Below, one piece after another: positions 1 to 5,901 of a stretch of DNA of 14,158 nt (within the stretch, counting starts at the first letter, position 1; every line of letters begins with the position of its first letter). Position numbers and translations under genes: made by a program. Origin of the DNA: Bacteroides sp. CAG:709 (GTDB lineage: Bacteria > Bacteroidota > Bacteroidia > Bacteroidales > UBA932); the NCBI GenBank assembly GCA_000434935.1, contig FR882205.1, positions 1 to 14,158 of the forward strand, written 5' to 3'. The notes beneath the pieces were generated by a model. It worked only from the letters and a program-made list of their open reading frames with translations, ran no database searches and was not told the origin of the DNA.

Positions 1-60
1 TAATACACAGGGTTTTCCCCCTGACCCGTTCTTGCCCTTAGGGGAAACCTTGCCCCCGCA

Positions 61-96
61 TATAAAGAAAAAGCAAGGTCTTTTGTAAAACCTTGC
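61..96 (-). terminator. Rho-independent terminator of the tRNA-Lys pair
   Basis: On the minus strand a 7-bp stem (ACCTTGC at 90-96 against GCAAGGT at 73-79, plus-strand notation) with an A/T-rich loop is followed by TTTTTCTTTATA, a proper U-rich tail. It lies 52 bp past the end of the tRNA-Lys(CUU) gene, so it most likely ends the two-tRNA transcript. The segment AAACCTTGCCCC occurs twice here (45-56 and 88-99). A second, weaker inverted repeat (GGTTTTCCCC at 11-20, GGGGAAACC at 41-49) lies further downstream. Nothing else is recognisable in 1-60. Confidence 0.65.
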
Positions 97-147
97 CCCT
101 TTTCTTGTCCCCATGTGCCACAGAGTGGCATGGAATGGCGTTTTCAG

Positions 148-220
148 TGCTCCCTTAGGGGCTCGAACCCTAGACCCCAACATTAAGAGTGTCGTGCTCT
201 ACCAACTGAGCTAAGGAAGC
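148..220 (-). tRNA. tRNA-Lys (anticodon CUU)
   Basis: A 73-nt cloverleaf can be folded by eye. The acceptor stem is GCTTCCT/AGGGAGC with one G-U pair and discriminator A. The D-arm is GCTC/GAGC. The anticodon stem is CGACA/TGTTG with loop CTCTTAA, giving anticodon CTT at 185-187 (reads AAG, lysine). The T-arm is TAGGG/CCCTA with a TTCGAGC loop. CCA is not encoded. It lies 19 nt downstream of the tRNA-Lys(UUU) gene and shares almost all of its D-arm, so the two look like a tandem duplication whose anticodons diverged. They are probably co-transcribed from the promoter at 390-420. Confidence 0.96.
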
Positions 221-239
221 ATTAAACTTCTATTTTTAG

Positions 240-312
240 TGATCCGTTCGGGGCTCGAACCCGAGACCCCAACATTAAAAGTGTTGTGCTCTACCAACTG
301 AGCTAACGAATC
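240..312 (-). tRNA. tRNA-Lys (anticodon UUU)
   Basis: A 73-nt cloverleaf. The acceptor stem is GATTCGT/ACGGATC with one wobble and discriminator A. The D-stem is GCTC/GAGC. The anticodon stem is CAACA/TGTTG with loop CTTTTAA, giving anticodon TTT at 277-279 (lysine, AAA/AAG). The T-stem is TCGGG/CCCGA. CCA is not encoded. It is the first gene of a two-tRNA leftward unit; together the pair covers both lysine codons. Confidence 0.96.
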
Positions 313-389
313 TCTCCATTTCCCCGCTCTAACAATACTTTTAATATCGCCGGATACTTAAGTGTTGGCTTGTTTTCCAAACGGGATTG

Positions 390-420
390 CAAAGATAGGT
401 ACAATTTCTGAACTTCCAAA
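390..420 (-). promoter_or_regulatory. Bacteroidetes-type promoter for the tRNA-Lys pair
   Basis: Reading the minus strand, TTTG (417-420), a 19-bp spacer, then TATCTTTG (390-397). This matches the Bacteroidetes primary sigma consensus (-33 TTTG, 19-20 bp, TAnnTTTG) exactly. Initiation would fall near 383, about 70 nt before the tRNA-Lys(UUU) 5' end. Confidence 0.8.
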
Positions 421-472
421 CATTTTCGCACATTTTTTTCGAAAAATCTTATCTAAAATGTTTTGTAGACAG

Positions 473-565
473 CTTCCGGCGGTAGAGGACCGCGCCGGTC
501 CTCCCCACCGCGTGGGTGCGCTTTCGGGAGCCAATGCCGTCTCCGCCCACTCTTCCCGGCCGAAG
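473..565. other. GC-rich, hairpin-dense spacer between tRNA promoter and FKBP gene
   Basis: The 320-bp gap 313-632 is A/T-rich at both ends but has a GC-rich core. Two adjacent perfect hairpins both have CGC loops: GAGGACCG-CGC-CGGTCCTC (485-503) and CCCAC-CGC-GTGGG (504-516). A further GGAG/CTCC pairing (527-530 with 541-544) and an outer CTTCCGGC/GCCGAAG pairing with one bulge (473-480 with 559-565) would close the whole segment into a multi-branched fold. I see no clear promoter or terminator that defines an RNA gene and no convincing codons. It could be a structured RNA, a decayed repeat element or a protein-binding region. Confidence 0.35.
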
Positions 566-576
566 GCGACCATAAA

Positions 577-608
577 TTGCAATATCTGCCGCACCTTTCC
601 TATATTTG
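577..608 (+). promoter_or_regulatory. Probable promoter of the FKBP gene
   Basis: TATATTTG at 601-608 fits the TAnnTTTG -7 box. A TTG at 577-579 lies 21 bp upstream, slightly longer than the usual 19-20. Transcription would start near 614, giving a leader of about 20 nt before the ATG at 633. Confidence 0.6.
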
Positions 609-632
609 TAGAATGAAACAAAACAAACAATC

Positions 633-1037
633 ATGAAACAGAACAAACAGGAATACTACAAGAAAAATGTGGAGTGGCTGGAAGCAAAATCCAAGGAAGA
701 AGGCGTCAATGCCCTCGAAAGGGGAGTCTTTTACAAGGTGCTCCAATCCGGACAGGCCTCCGGAAAGCAGCCGGGAATGACCAATGTCGTCGTCTGCCAT
801 TATCTGGGCAGGACCATTGACGGCAAATGCTTCGACACCAGTCTGGGTGGCTGTCCTCTCGCCATTCGCATGCGTGAACTGATCGAAGGCTGGGTCATCG
901 CATTGAAACAAATGCACGTTGGCGACAAATGGGAAATATATATCCCCTCGGAACTCGGCTATGGTAAAATTTCACAGCCCGGAATTCCAGGTGGCTCTAC
1001 ATTGATTTTCGAAGTTGAATTGATAGGAGTACAGTAA
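633..1037 (+). CDS. FKBP-type peptidyl-prolyl cis-trans isomerase
   Basis: A 134-aa protein that probably catalyses cis-trans isomerisation of Xaa-Pro bonds. Residues 1-45 are a charged lead-in; the single FKBP domain spans about 48-133. Residues lining the FKBP active site are visible by family comparison: Y57, F67-D68, L83-I84, W87, Y110 (in LGYG) and F126, with the typical IPGGSTLIFEVEL ending. There is no signal peptide or lipobox, so it should be cytoplasmic, unlike the larger exported FkpA-type relatives of Bacteroidetes. The ATG at 633 fits the promoter at 577-608; an upstream ATG at 613 is out of frame. The gene is monocistronic. No GC-rich terminator follows it; the palindromic repeats at 1083-1160 come next. 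Confidence 0.88.
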   Translation: MKQNKQEYYKKNVEWLEAKSKEEGVNALERGVFYKVLQSGQASGKQPGMTNVVVCHYLGRTIDGKCFDTSLGGCPLAIRMRELIEGWVIALKQMHVGDKWEIYIPSELGYGKISQPGIPGGSTLIFEVELIGVQ

Positions 1038-1082
1038 TTCAGGGCATCTAGAGTCCTCGTATGAGAAGACGCTGGTAATTTC

Positions 1083-1160
1083 GTACCATCTAAAACGTTT
1101 TCTCGGAACAAAACCAATTTGCATAGTCGTTTGGTACCGCTTGAAACGTTTTCTCGGTAC
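1083..1160. repeat. Two palindromic AAAACGTTTT repeat units, 51 bp apart (locus 1)
   Basis: Unit 1 (1083-1109) is GTACC-ATCT-AAAACGTTTT-CTC-GGAAC. Unit 2 (1134-1160) is GTACC-GCTT-GAAACGTTTT-CTC-GGTAC. Their centres (1096.5 and 1147.5) are exactly 51 bp apart. The segment between them (AAAACC, ATTTGCA, CGTTTG) resembles that between units at 7847-7924. The same family recurs as three units at 7847-7983. No open frame or known element explains them. They occupy the 303-bp gap 1038-1340 together with the terminator at 1240-1273; the rest of that gap shows nothing recognisable. Confidence 0.8.
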
Positions 1161-1239
1161 AAAAATGTGGAATTCATGATGGCTCGGGCATGCAGTCCCA
1201 CAGGGCTGCCATCCTTGAGCTTGCGAACCTCATATTTGC

Positions 1240-1273
1240 GAAAAAGCCCGGCAAGTCGGAACCTGCTGGGCTT
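1240..1273 (-). terminator. Rho-independent terminator of the leftward kinase/PepSY operon
   Basis: A 10-bp stem including one G-U pair (AAGCCCGGCA at 1244-1253 with TGCTGGGCTT at 1264-1273), a 10-nt loop, and on the minus strand a TTTTTCGC tail. It lies about 70 bp beyond the stop of the PepSY-like gene. On the plus strand it is followed by GAATTAA rather than a T tract, so it acts mainly leftward. Confidence 0.75.
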
Positions 1274-1340
1274 GAATTAAATATCGACCCCTGTTAAGCC
1301 TTATTTGGTAACGTGGAAATAATAACCTGCTTCAGAACGC

Positions 1341-2204
1341 TTATTTAAGAATCACTCCGTCGGCAGATAACTTGATCTCCACTTCAGCCTCACCCTTCTC
1401 CAGTTCGATTACGAACCATGCTCCGGAAGGAGTCTCCACATACTCGGCATCGTCGATTTCCCAAGAAGGATATGAAACGTTGAGCTGATTCATCACCGCG
1501 GCAGGAAGCTCTGACTTGCGGACATCCCACTCGGTCCTCAGCCAGACATTGTCCTTGCTGAAATACACATCCTTGCCGCGCCATTCGTGAACGATTTCCA
1601 CCTCGATTTCGCCATCATCGTACTCAGTGTCCATGATGACCGCGCCGGGATATTTCTGGCTGATGAAACTCTTCAGGACAGTCTGGACATCGGCAGGAAG
1701 GTAATCCTCGTAATCGTAATCATCATCCACGTCCAGGACCACCTTGATGACCGCTCCTGTTTCAGAGAAATAAATGTCGGCCTCCTTTTCAATGTTTCCC
1801 GACTTGGTCTCAGCTTCGATGACATAGAACGTCGCCATTCCGGCCCTCTCAAGCTTGTCGATGTCGTCGATTTTCCACGTGGCATACTCGCTTGCCTCGA
1901 AAGCACTCTTTACAGCCTCTGGAAGGGCCTCATACGTAACCTCGCTTTCGGTCATGCACCATGTGCCGATGCCGTTGAACCATACGGAATAGTCATATTC
2001 CAAGTTCGCGGAACGCGTTGCCAGTCGATTGAATTTGGCTACGGTGTAGCCGTTCTTTGACACCCATTTTACATTGGTGGCATCAGGATAACGTGCAGCC
2101 AATTCGGCTTTTGCTTTGCTTATGTCATTATCTGCAGTGGCTTTGTTGCAGCCTGAAAGCGCCATCACCGAGACGCACAAGGTCATAATAAATAAATTTT
2201 TCAT
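1341..2204 (-). CDS. PepSY-like (beta-lactamase-inhibitor-like fold) lipoprotein
   Basis: A 287-aa protein with a lipoprotein signal peptide: K2, a hydrophobic core, and lipobox LSGC with lipidation at C19. It should be anchored in the envelope facing the periplasm. The mature part appears to hold two tandem copies of the PepSY-like module common in Bacteroidetes (about 27-157 and 167-287). Each has a YP near its start, a Trp-containing strand followed by an LPE/LPA helix (93-95, 233-235), a W-x-I-D-D segment (110-114, 248-252) and a final strand ending in a hydrophobic pair (VIK, VILK). An acidic insert of D/Y residues (158-168) links the copies. It sits 74 bp downstream of the sensor kinase; such genes often neighbour two-component systems in this phylum. 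Its role is unproven; ligand binding or modulation of the kinase is an inference. Confidence 0.75.
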   Translation of the reverse strand: MKNLFIMTLCVSVMALSGCNKATADNDISKAKAELAARYPDATNVKWVSKNGYTVAKFNRLATRSANLEYDYSVWFNGIGTWCMTESEVTYEALPEAVKSAFEASEYATWKIDDIDKLERAGMATFYVIEAETKSGNIEKEADIYFSETGAVIKVVLDVDDDYDYEDYLPADVQTVLKSFISQKYPGAVIMDTEYDDGEIEVEIVHEWRGKDVYFSKDNVWLRTEWDVRKSELPAAVMNQLNVSYPSWEIDDAEYVETPSGAWFVIELEKGEAEVEIKLSADGVILK

Positions 2205-2239
2205 CGTACTATAATTTTCTGTTTATATGGCGAAATTAC

Positions 2240-2266
2240 ATTACGATTCTGGAGAGAATCTGTAAT
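2240..2266. other. Stem-loop between kinase and PepSY-like gene
   Basis: ATTAC-GATTCT (2240-2250), loop GGAG, AGAATC (2255-2260), one bulged T, then GTAAT (2262-2266): an 11-bp imperfect hairpin in the 74-bp gap. It lacks a clear U tract, so it may be a processing or stability element within a shared transcript rather than a full terminator. A TAATTTCG sequence on the minus strand (2231-2238) is one mismatch from a -7 box and could give the PepSY gene its own weak promoter. Confidence 0.4.
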
Positions 2267-2278
2267 TTGCACGAAAAA

Positions 2279-3550
2279 TCAGAAATTTATACGGAATCTA
2301 TGCCTGCCGTCCGCAAAAGAATATGAAAACTGCATCCCGTTCTTGTCGGCAATAGTCTTGGCCAGGGCCAATCCCAGCCCGGTGGACCCCTCTTTCTTTG
2401 CGCCCTGATAGAATCTGTCGAAAATACGCTCCCGATCCAGCGGCGCTTCTCCGCTGTTTTCGACGGCCAATCCGTTTCCGTCCAATGCTATCGTGACAAT
2501 GCCGCCCTCAGGGCTGTGCATAAATGCGTTCTTGATGAGGTTCGTGACCAGAATCGTGGCAAGCGTCTCGTTCATCCTGACCACGACAGGAGAATCCGGC
2601 ATCTCCAATGAACAATGTATATTCTTCCTGCTGAAAATCTCCTTGTACATTTCCTTCTGCGACTGCACTATGGATGAGAGATTTACATCCATGACATCAG
2701 GGAACTGCCCGTTGTCGATTTTGGTGAGCAGCAGAAGCGTCTTGTTTAGTCTGGATATGTGCACGACCTCCCGTTTCATCTTCACAAGCTCTCCGATATT
2801 CTCCTCTCCCAATGAATCATTGTCCAGCATCCAGTCGATTCTTCCTCCCAGGACGGCGAGCGGCGTCTGCAGCTCATGGGAAGCATTGCCTATAAACTGC
2901 TTCTGCTTTTCGTAAGCCTCGTTGGACCTGTCGGTCGCTTCCGTCACGGCTTTTTCCAATTGCCTGAACTCGTAGATGTCGGTATCTGCCGCCAGCTTGT
3001 CCTGCGTCTTTCCCGGCGTATAGGCATTGAGCCAGTTGAGAATCTCGTAGAGCGGCCGTATGCTTTTCTGGAAAACGGCCAGCGTTATCACAATGACGGT
3101 CACCAGCAAGATCAGGTACAATGCTGCTATCCACCATAGGATTGCCTCGATCAAGTCTTCCTTTTCGAAAGTGGGAATTGCGGCAATTAGTTCGAAATAT
3201 CGTCCTTCGGCATCATAGAAAAAGGTCTTGAGAAACCTGGCTGGTTCATCTTCGTCAGTTTCATTGATATATAAGTCGGAATCATAATATTTCGTGCGTG
3301 GGTGCGAGTCGGCGTATTCTTCGGTAACCTGGGAAATGCTGTAGTGCATGCCGGCAATGATGTCTGCCACCGGCAACTCTTGATTGGCCAACTTCTTGGC
3401 TATCAGTTGTTCCGAATAGCTTCTCAGTAGGTCGTCCACTTCATCGTTGATTTCTTCCACGGTGACGAAATAGAAAATCATAGCCCATAATGCGATGACA
3501 GGAATCAGTACCATGGACAGCCGGAGGGCTATTTTCTGGATCAGTTTCAT
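2279..3550 (-). CDS. Membrane sensor histidine kinase (two-component system)
   Basis: A 423-aa inner-membrane kinase. TM1 is about 9-30 and TM2 about 136-160; the loop between them (31-135), rich in acidic and aromatic residues, is the likely periplasmic sensor. No distinct HAMP domain is obvious; a short linker (161-215) leads to the dimerisation/phosphoacceptor helix with GNASHELQTP, so H225 is the expected autophosphorylation site. The ATPase part shows an N box (N337 and N341 in TNLIKNA), a G1-like ENSG (364-367, where many kinases have DTG/DNG), an F box IFDRF (376-380) and a G2 box GSTGLGLALA (388-397). The start ATG overlaps the response regulator stop in an ATGA (3547-3550), so the two are translationally coupled and are almost certainly cognate partners. 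The stimulus is unknown. Confidence 0.92.
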   Translation of the reverse strand: MKLIQKIALRLSMVLIPVIALWAMIFYFVTVEEINDEVDDLLRSYSEQLIAKKLANQELPVADIIAGMHYSISQVTEEYADSHPRTKYYDSDLYINETDEDEPARFLKTFFYDAEGRYFELIAAIPTFEKEDLIEAILWWIAALYLILLVTVIVITLAVFQKSIRPLYEILNWLNAYTPGKTQDKLAADTDIYEFRQLEKAVTEATDRSNEAYEKQKQFIGNASHELQTPLAVLGGRIDWMLDNDSLGEENIGELVKMKREVVHISRLNKTLLLLTKIDNGQFPDVMDVNLSSIVQSQKEMYKEIFSRKNIHCSLEMPDSPVVVRMNETLATILVTNLIKNAFMHSPEGGIVTIALDGNGLAVENSGEAPLDRERIFDRFYQGAKKEGSTGLGLALAKTIADKNGMQFSYSFADGRHRFRINF

Positions 3551-4233
3551 AGAGAGTCCTTCAATATCATTTTATATCCGAATCCGTAGACCGACTTGAT
3601 TTCAATGTCGGCGCCCGCTTCTTCCAGTTTCTTGCGCAGGTTCTTGACCTGTGAATATATGAAGTCGAAATTGTCCGCCAGATATGTCGAGTCGCCCCAC
3701 ACCGCTTCCGCCAGCACCGACTTGTCGATCATGTGCTCCGGCCGCAGCAGAAAATGCTGGAGAATCTCAAATTCTTTCTTTACCAATGTCAATGTCTTCC
3801 CGCCGACCTCGACGATGCGGCTGTCCGGGTTCAGTTTCACGTTTCCGAAGACAATGCCGTTGGAGCCGCTGCCTCCGTTTCGTCTGGTCACGCTCCTGAT
3901 TCTGGCAATCAGCTCCGCAATGTGGAACGGCTTGGGCAAGTAGTCGTCCGCCCCTTCCTCCAATCCTGTAATCTTGTCTTCCAATGAGTTGCGCGCGGAG
4001 AGAATGATCACGTTGGGCCTTTTGCCTTCACGGTTGAATTCCTTCAGGAGGTCCAGGCCGTTCCCGTCCGGAAGCATTATGTCCAGCAATACGCAGTCGT
4101 AGGAAAACATGTTCAGCTTTTCCCATGCCTCATCATACGTCGCAGCCTCTTCCACGACATAATGCTCCTTCTTCAGAGCCCGTCCGATCAGCTCCCGCAG
4201 GGAGTTCTCGTCTTCTATTACCAGTATCTTCAT
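3547..4233 (-). CDS. OmpR/PhoB-family response regulator
   Basis: A 228-aa DNA-binding response regulator. The receiver domain (1-118) has acidic pocket residues E7-D8, phosphoacceptor D51 in LLDIMLPDG, switch S79 in LSAR and K101 in LPKPF. A short Gly/Ser linker (119-126) leads to a winged-helix effector (about 127-226) ending with the typical VYGFGYKM wing. It is presumably phosphorylated by the kinase encoded immediately downstream (ATGA overlap) and controls transcription. It lies 45 bp downstream of the HTH gene. A TACTTTAG at 4240-4247 (minus strand) is one base off a -7 box but has no good -33 partner, so whether it has its own promoter is unclear. Confidence 0.94.
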   Translation of the reverse strand: MKILVIEDENSLRELIGRALKKEHYVVEEAATYDEAWEKLNMFSYDCVLLDIMLPDGNGLDLLKEFNREGKRPNVIILSARNSLEDKITGLEEGADDYLPKPFHIAELIARIRSVTRRNGGSGSNGIVFGNVKLNPDSRIVEVGGKTLTLVKKEFEILQHFLLRPEHMIDKSVLAEAVWGDSTYLADNFDFIYSQVKNLRKKLEEAGADIEIKSVYGFGYKMILKDSL

Positions 4234-4278
4234 GATACTGCTAAAGTACGAAGAAAATCTGGAAAGGAATTGAAAAAA

Positions 4279-4692
4279 TCACAACTCTTTCATATTGCGC
4301 TTGAGCAGGGAGATGATTTCGGTTTTTGACTCGACGAGATCCTGGAGGTTTGCGATGGTTTCCTTCTGGGAAGCTATGATGCGTTCCAGTTCGGCGATCC
4401 GCGCATCTGCCGCACTTTTCATGTCGTCGGCGTTGCGCTTGTAAGAGATGCGGATGTCTTCCAGGCGCTCTTCGCTCTCAATCGGCTGATATCCCAACGC
4501 CAGTTCTTCGACAGGGACTCCGAGTATCTTCGCAATTTCGCCGAGCCTTTTGTTGATCAGGCAGGTCAGGCCTTTTTCAATGCTCCGGTACGAGTTCCTT
4601 GAAATGCCGAGCGCTCTCGCCATCTCATCCTGCGAGATACCTTTCTTCATTCTTATGCGGATGATGTTCTCTTTGATGCTGGCATTGTCCAT
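4279..4692 (-). CDS. HTH (XRE/Cro-like) regulator with C-terminal coiled coil
   Basis: A 137-aa protein starting MDNASIKENI. A Cro/C1-type helix-turn-helix covers about 5-65 (GISQDEMARALGIS, then SYRSIEKG as recognition helix and turn). Residues 75-137 form a heptad-like amphipathic helix rich in E, K, L and I, a probable coiled coil for oligomerisation. Related Bacteroidales regulators have this HTH plus coil layout. An in-frame ATG at 4755 would add 21 residues, but those do not resemble the family, and the hairpin at 4731-4747 would then lie inside the coding region; I prefer 4692. A -7 box TAACTTTG lies at 4777-4784 without a clear -33. Leftward, upstream of the response regulator; a functional link to it is possible but unproven. 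Confidence 0.8.
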   Translation of the reverse strand: MDNASIKENIIRIRMKKGISQDEMARALGISRNSYRSIEKGLTCLINKRLGEIAKILGVPVEELALGYQPIESEERLEDIRISYKRNADDMKSAADARIAELERIIASQKETIANLQDLVESKTEIISLLKRNMKEL

Positions 4693-4730
4693 AATAACAG
4701 ATGAATAATAAGTTATAAAACTCAAATTCT

Positions 4731-4747
4731 GCAAGCCGTCGGCTTGT
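4731..4747 (-). other. Hairpin in the leader of the HTH gene
   Basis: CAAGCC/GGCTTG (4732-4737 with 4741-4746, loop GTC) lies between the -7 box TAACTTTG (4777-4784, minus strand) and the preferred start at 4692. On the minus strand it is followed by AGAATTTGAGTTTTAT, so it could act as an attenuator-like or RNA-stability element. Nothing else supports a regulatory role. Confidence 0.35.
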
Positions 4748-4776
4748 CGAGCCATCGCGTGATTCGCTGACTATGA

Positions 4777-4784
4777 CAAAGTTA
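4777..4784 (-). promoter_or_regulatory. -7 box of the HTH regulator gene
   Basis: TAACTTTG on the minus strand matches TAnnTTTG. No TTG/TTTG is seen 19-21 bp upstream, so strength is uncertain. It predicts a start near 4770 and a 5' leader of about 78 nt to the ATG at 4692. Confidence 0.5.
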
Positions 4785-4823
4785 TCCCGAATATCTGCCG
4801 TCGGAGGACAATAATTTCAGGCC

Positions 4824-4846
4824 AATGACAATCAAACATTGTCATT
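4824..4846. repeat. Perfect inverted repeat AATGACAAT/ATTGTCATT
   Basis: Two perfect 9-bp arms (4824-4832 and 4838-4846) separated by CAAAC. It lies about 40 bp upstream of the -7 box of the HTH gene, on the far side from the gene, so it could be a dimeric regulator binding site or a small hairpin. Spacing and symmetry suit an operator; there is no direct evidence for one. Confidence 0.55.
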
Positions 4847-4871
4847 TGTAAATTATTTTGTGCTCAGGCTT

Positions 4872-5061
4872 GCACTGACGTTCAGTAAGTTTGACAACTT
4901 GCGAGATATAGAGCCCGCGAGGGCGATGGCAAGTCCCTTCCCCGAGGGGAGGGATTAGGGAGAGGGTAACGTGCACAAAAAAAGTGCGTTGGGCCTATAT
5001 CCTTCGAACGAGTGCCAACCCTCAAATTCGCACTAACGTTCAGCAAGTTTGACAACTTGCG
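4872..5061. repeat. Hairpin-rich intergenic element flanked by 32-bp direct repeats
   Basis: The 32-bp sequences at 4872-4903 and 5030-5061 differ at only two positions; each contains an AAGTTTGACAACTT hairpin (GCAAGTT-TGAC-AACTTGC in the second). Between them lie a GCCC-GCGA-GGGC hairpin with a GNRA loop (4913-4924), a CCCTTCCCC/GGGGAGGG stem (4935-4953) and GCAC-AAAAAAA-GTGC (4973-4987). On the minus strand the core would translate to NPSPRGR, the signature of spurious short proteins predicted from dispersed intergenic repeats in many genomes. There is no transposase and no terminal inverted repeat. Confidence 0.7.
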
Positions 5062-5070
5062 TCTATCGTG

Positions 5071-5156
5071 TGCCAAATTGGCAGTCTGCGGCATTGGCAG
5101 ATAATTTGCTGATGAAAGGGCGGACCCTCGGCAGATGACCCAGCTCCGAGGATCTG
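5071..5156. other. Inverted repeats in the grpE upstream region
   Basis: TGCCAA-A-TTGGCA is a perfect palindrome at 5071-5083. Further on, CCTCGG (5126-5131) pairs with CCGAGG (5146-5151), while CAGAT (5132-5136) inside that loop pairs with ATCTG (5152-5156), giving two competing folds. No TAnnTTTG box, CIRCE element or other known heat-shock operator was found in 5084-5233, so the grpE promoter is undetermined. Confidence 0.4.
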
Positions 5157-5233
5157 ATGTAATATGCTGTGGGTGATTATTATAGCGTCCATTTATGGAC
5201 TGTTTTCCAAAAGATATAAGAGATTAAGAAGAT

Positions 5234-5866
5234 ATGAAAAAGCAAAAAGAAGAAGAACTCGGGAAGAAAGGAAGTCAGGTAAAGTCTGAAGAAACCCCAT
5301 GTCCTGAGCATAAAGAGTGTGAAAATACTGACAAGAAGTCTTGCCGGAAGGAAGAATCCTGTCAGAAAGGCGAAGATAAGGAATGCAAGAAACTGGAAGA
5401 AAAGATTACGGCTCTTGAAAACGAGAAGAAATCCGTGGAAGAGAAACTTGCCAAGGAGAAGGATGACTATGTCCGTCTGATGGCCGAGTTCGAGACATTC
5501 CGCAGACGCACGGCAGAGGAAAAGCTTGCACTTGTTTCATCTGCTGCTTCGGAGACCATCAAGGGATTGCTTCCGGTTCTCGACGACTGTGAGCGCGCAA
5601 TGGAAATCCTGAACACTTCCAGCGACGAAGCTGCCAAAGAGGGAACAGGATTGATTTACGATAAGCTCATGAAGTATCTGAAGACCAAAGGCTTGGAGAA
5701 AATCGAGGCCAAAGGCAAGAAGTTCGATACTGATTTCCATGAGGCGGTCGCACAGGTGCCGGTAGAAGATAAGGATAAGAAAGGTCTTGTTTACGATGTA
5801 ATTGAGACAGGCTATACCCTTGGCGGCAAGATATTGCGTTACGCCAAGGTTGTTGTCGGAATATAG
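5234..5866 (+). CDS. grpE: GrpE, nucleotide exchange factor of DnaK
   Basis: A 210-aa co-chaperone that releases ADP from DnaK, acting as a dimer in the cytoplasm. Residues 1-51 are a charged, probably disordered tail with five cysteines (C23, C29, C37, C43, C51). Residues 52-90 form the dimerising coiled coil, followed by the four-helix region (FETFRRRTAEEK, then LLPVLDDCERAM) and the beta-rich head with the GrpE signature FDTDFHEAV (about 164-172) and ETGYTLGGKILRYAKVVV at the end. The regularly spaced cysteines are unusual for this family. dnaJ follows after 35 bp, forming the grpE-dnaJ operon frequent in Bacteroidetes; dnaK is not in the window. The ATG at 5234 is followed by lysine-rich codons and preceded by an A-rich leader without a strong SD. 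Confidence 0.95.
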   Translation: MKKQKEEELGKKGSQVKSEETPCPEHKECENTDKKSCRKEESCQKGEDKECKKLEEKITALENEKKSVEEKLAKEKDDYVRLMAEFETFRRRTAEEKLALVSSAASETIKGLLPVLDDCERAMEILNTSSDEAAKEGTGLIYDKLMKYLKTKGLEKIEAKGKKFDTDFHEAVAQVPVEDKDKKGLVYDVIETGYTLGGKILRYAKVVVGI

Positions 5867-5887
5867 TTTTCGGGCTTTCCGGCCCGG

Positions 5888-5894
5888 AAGGAGG
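5888..5894 (+). promoter_or_regulatory. Strong Shine-Dalgarno of dnaJ next to a GC-rich hairpin
   Basis: AAGGAGG ends 7 nt before the dnaJ ATG (5902), a near-perfect anti-SD match, whereas other starts in this window have none. The preceding 5871-5889 can form CGGGC-TTTCCG-GCCCG or TTCCGG-C-CCGGAA; the second uses the first bases of the SD region and could modulate access to it. Confidence 0.6.
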
Positions 5895-5901
5895 CTGATT
5901 T

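Noticed and set aside
362..616. Overlapping open frames on both strands between tRNA-Lys and the FKBP gene
   Set aside because: They cross promoters and GC-rich hairpins, have no family resemblance, and opposite-strand frames of equal length indicate chance.
1083..1160. CRISPR-like array
   Set aside because: Units are imperfect, differ from each other, the intervening segments are themselves conserved rather than unique, and no cas genes are present.
4693..4755. Longer HTH protein starting at 4755
   Set aside because: The extra 21 residues do not resemble the family and would place a hairpin inside the coding sequence.
4882..5094. 70-codon minus-strand open frame containing NPSPRGR
   Set aside because: Lies wholly within hairpins and direct repeats, lacks a promoter, and such translations are a known artefact of intergenic repeats.
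5095..5233. CIRCE/HrcA operator or sigma-32-type promoter before grpE
   Set aside because: No TTAGCACTC inverted repeat or other known heat-shock element is present.
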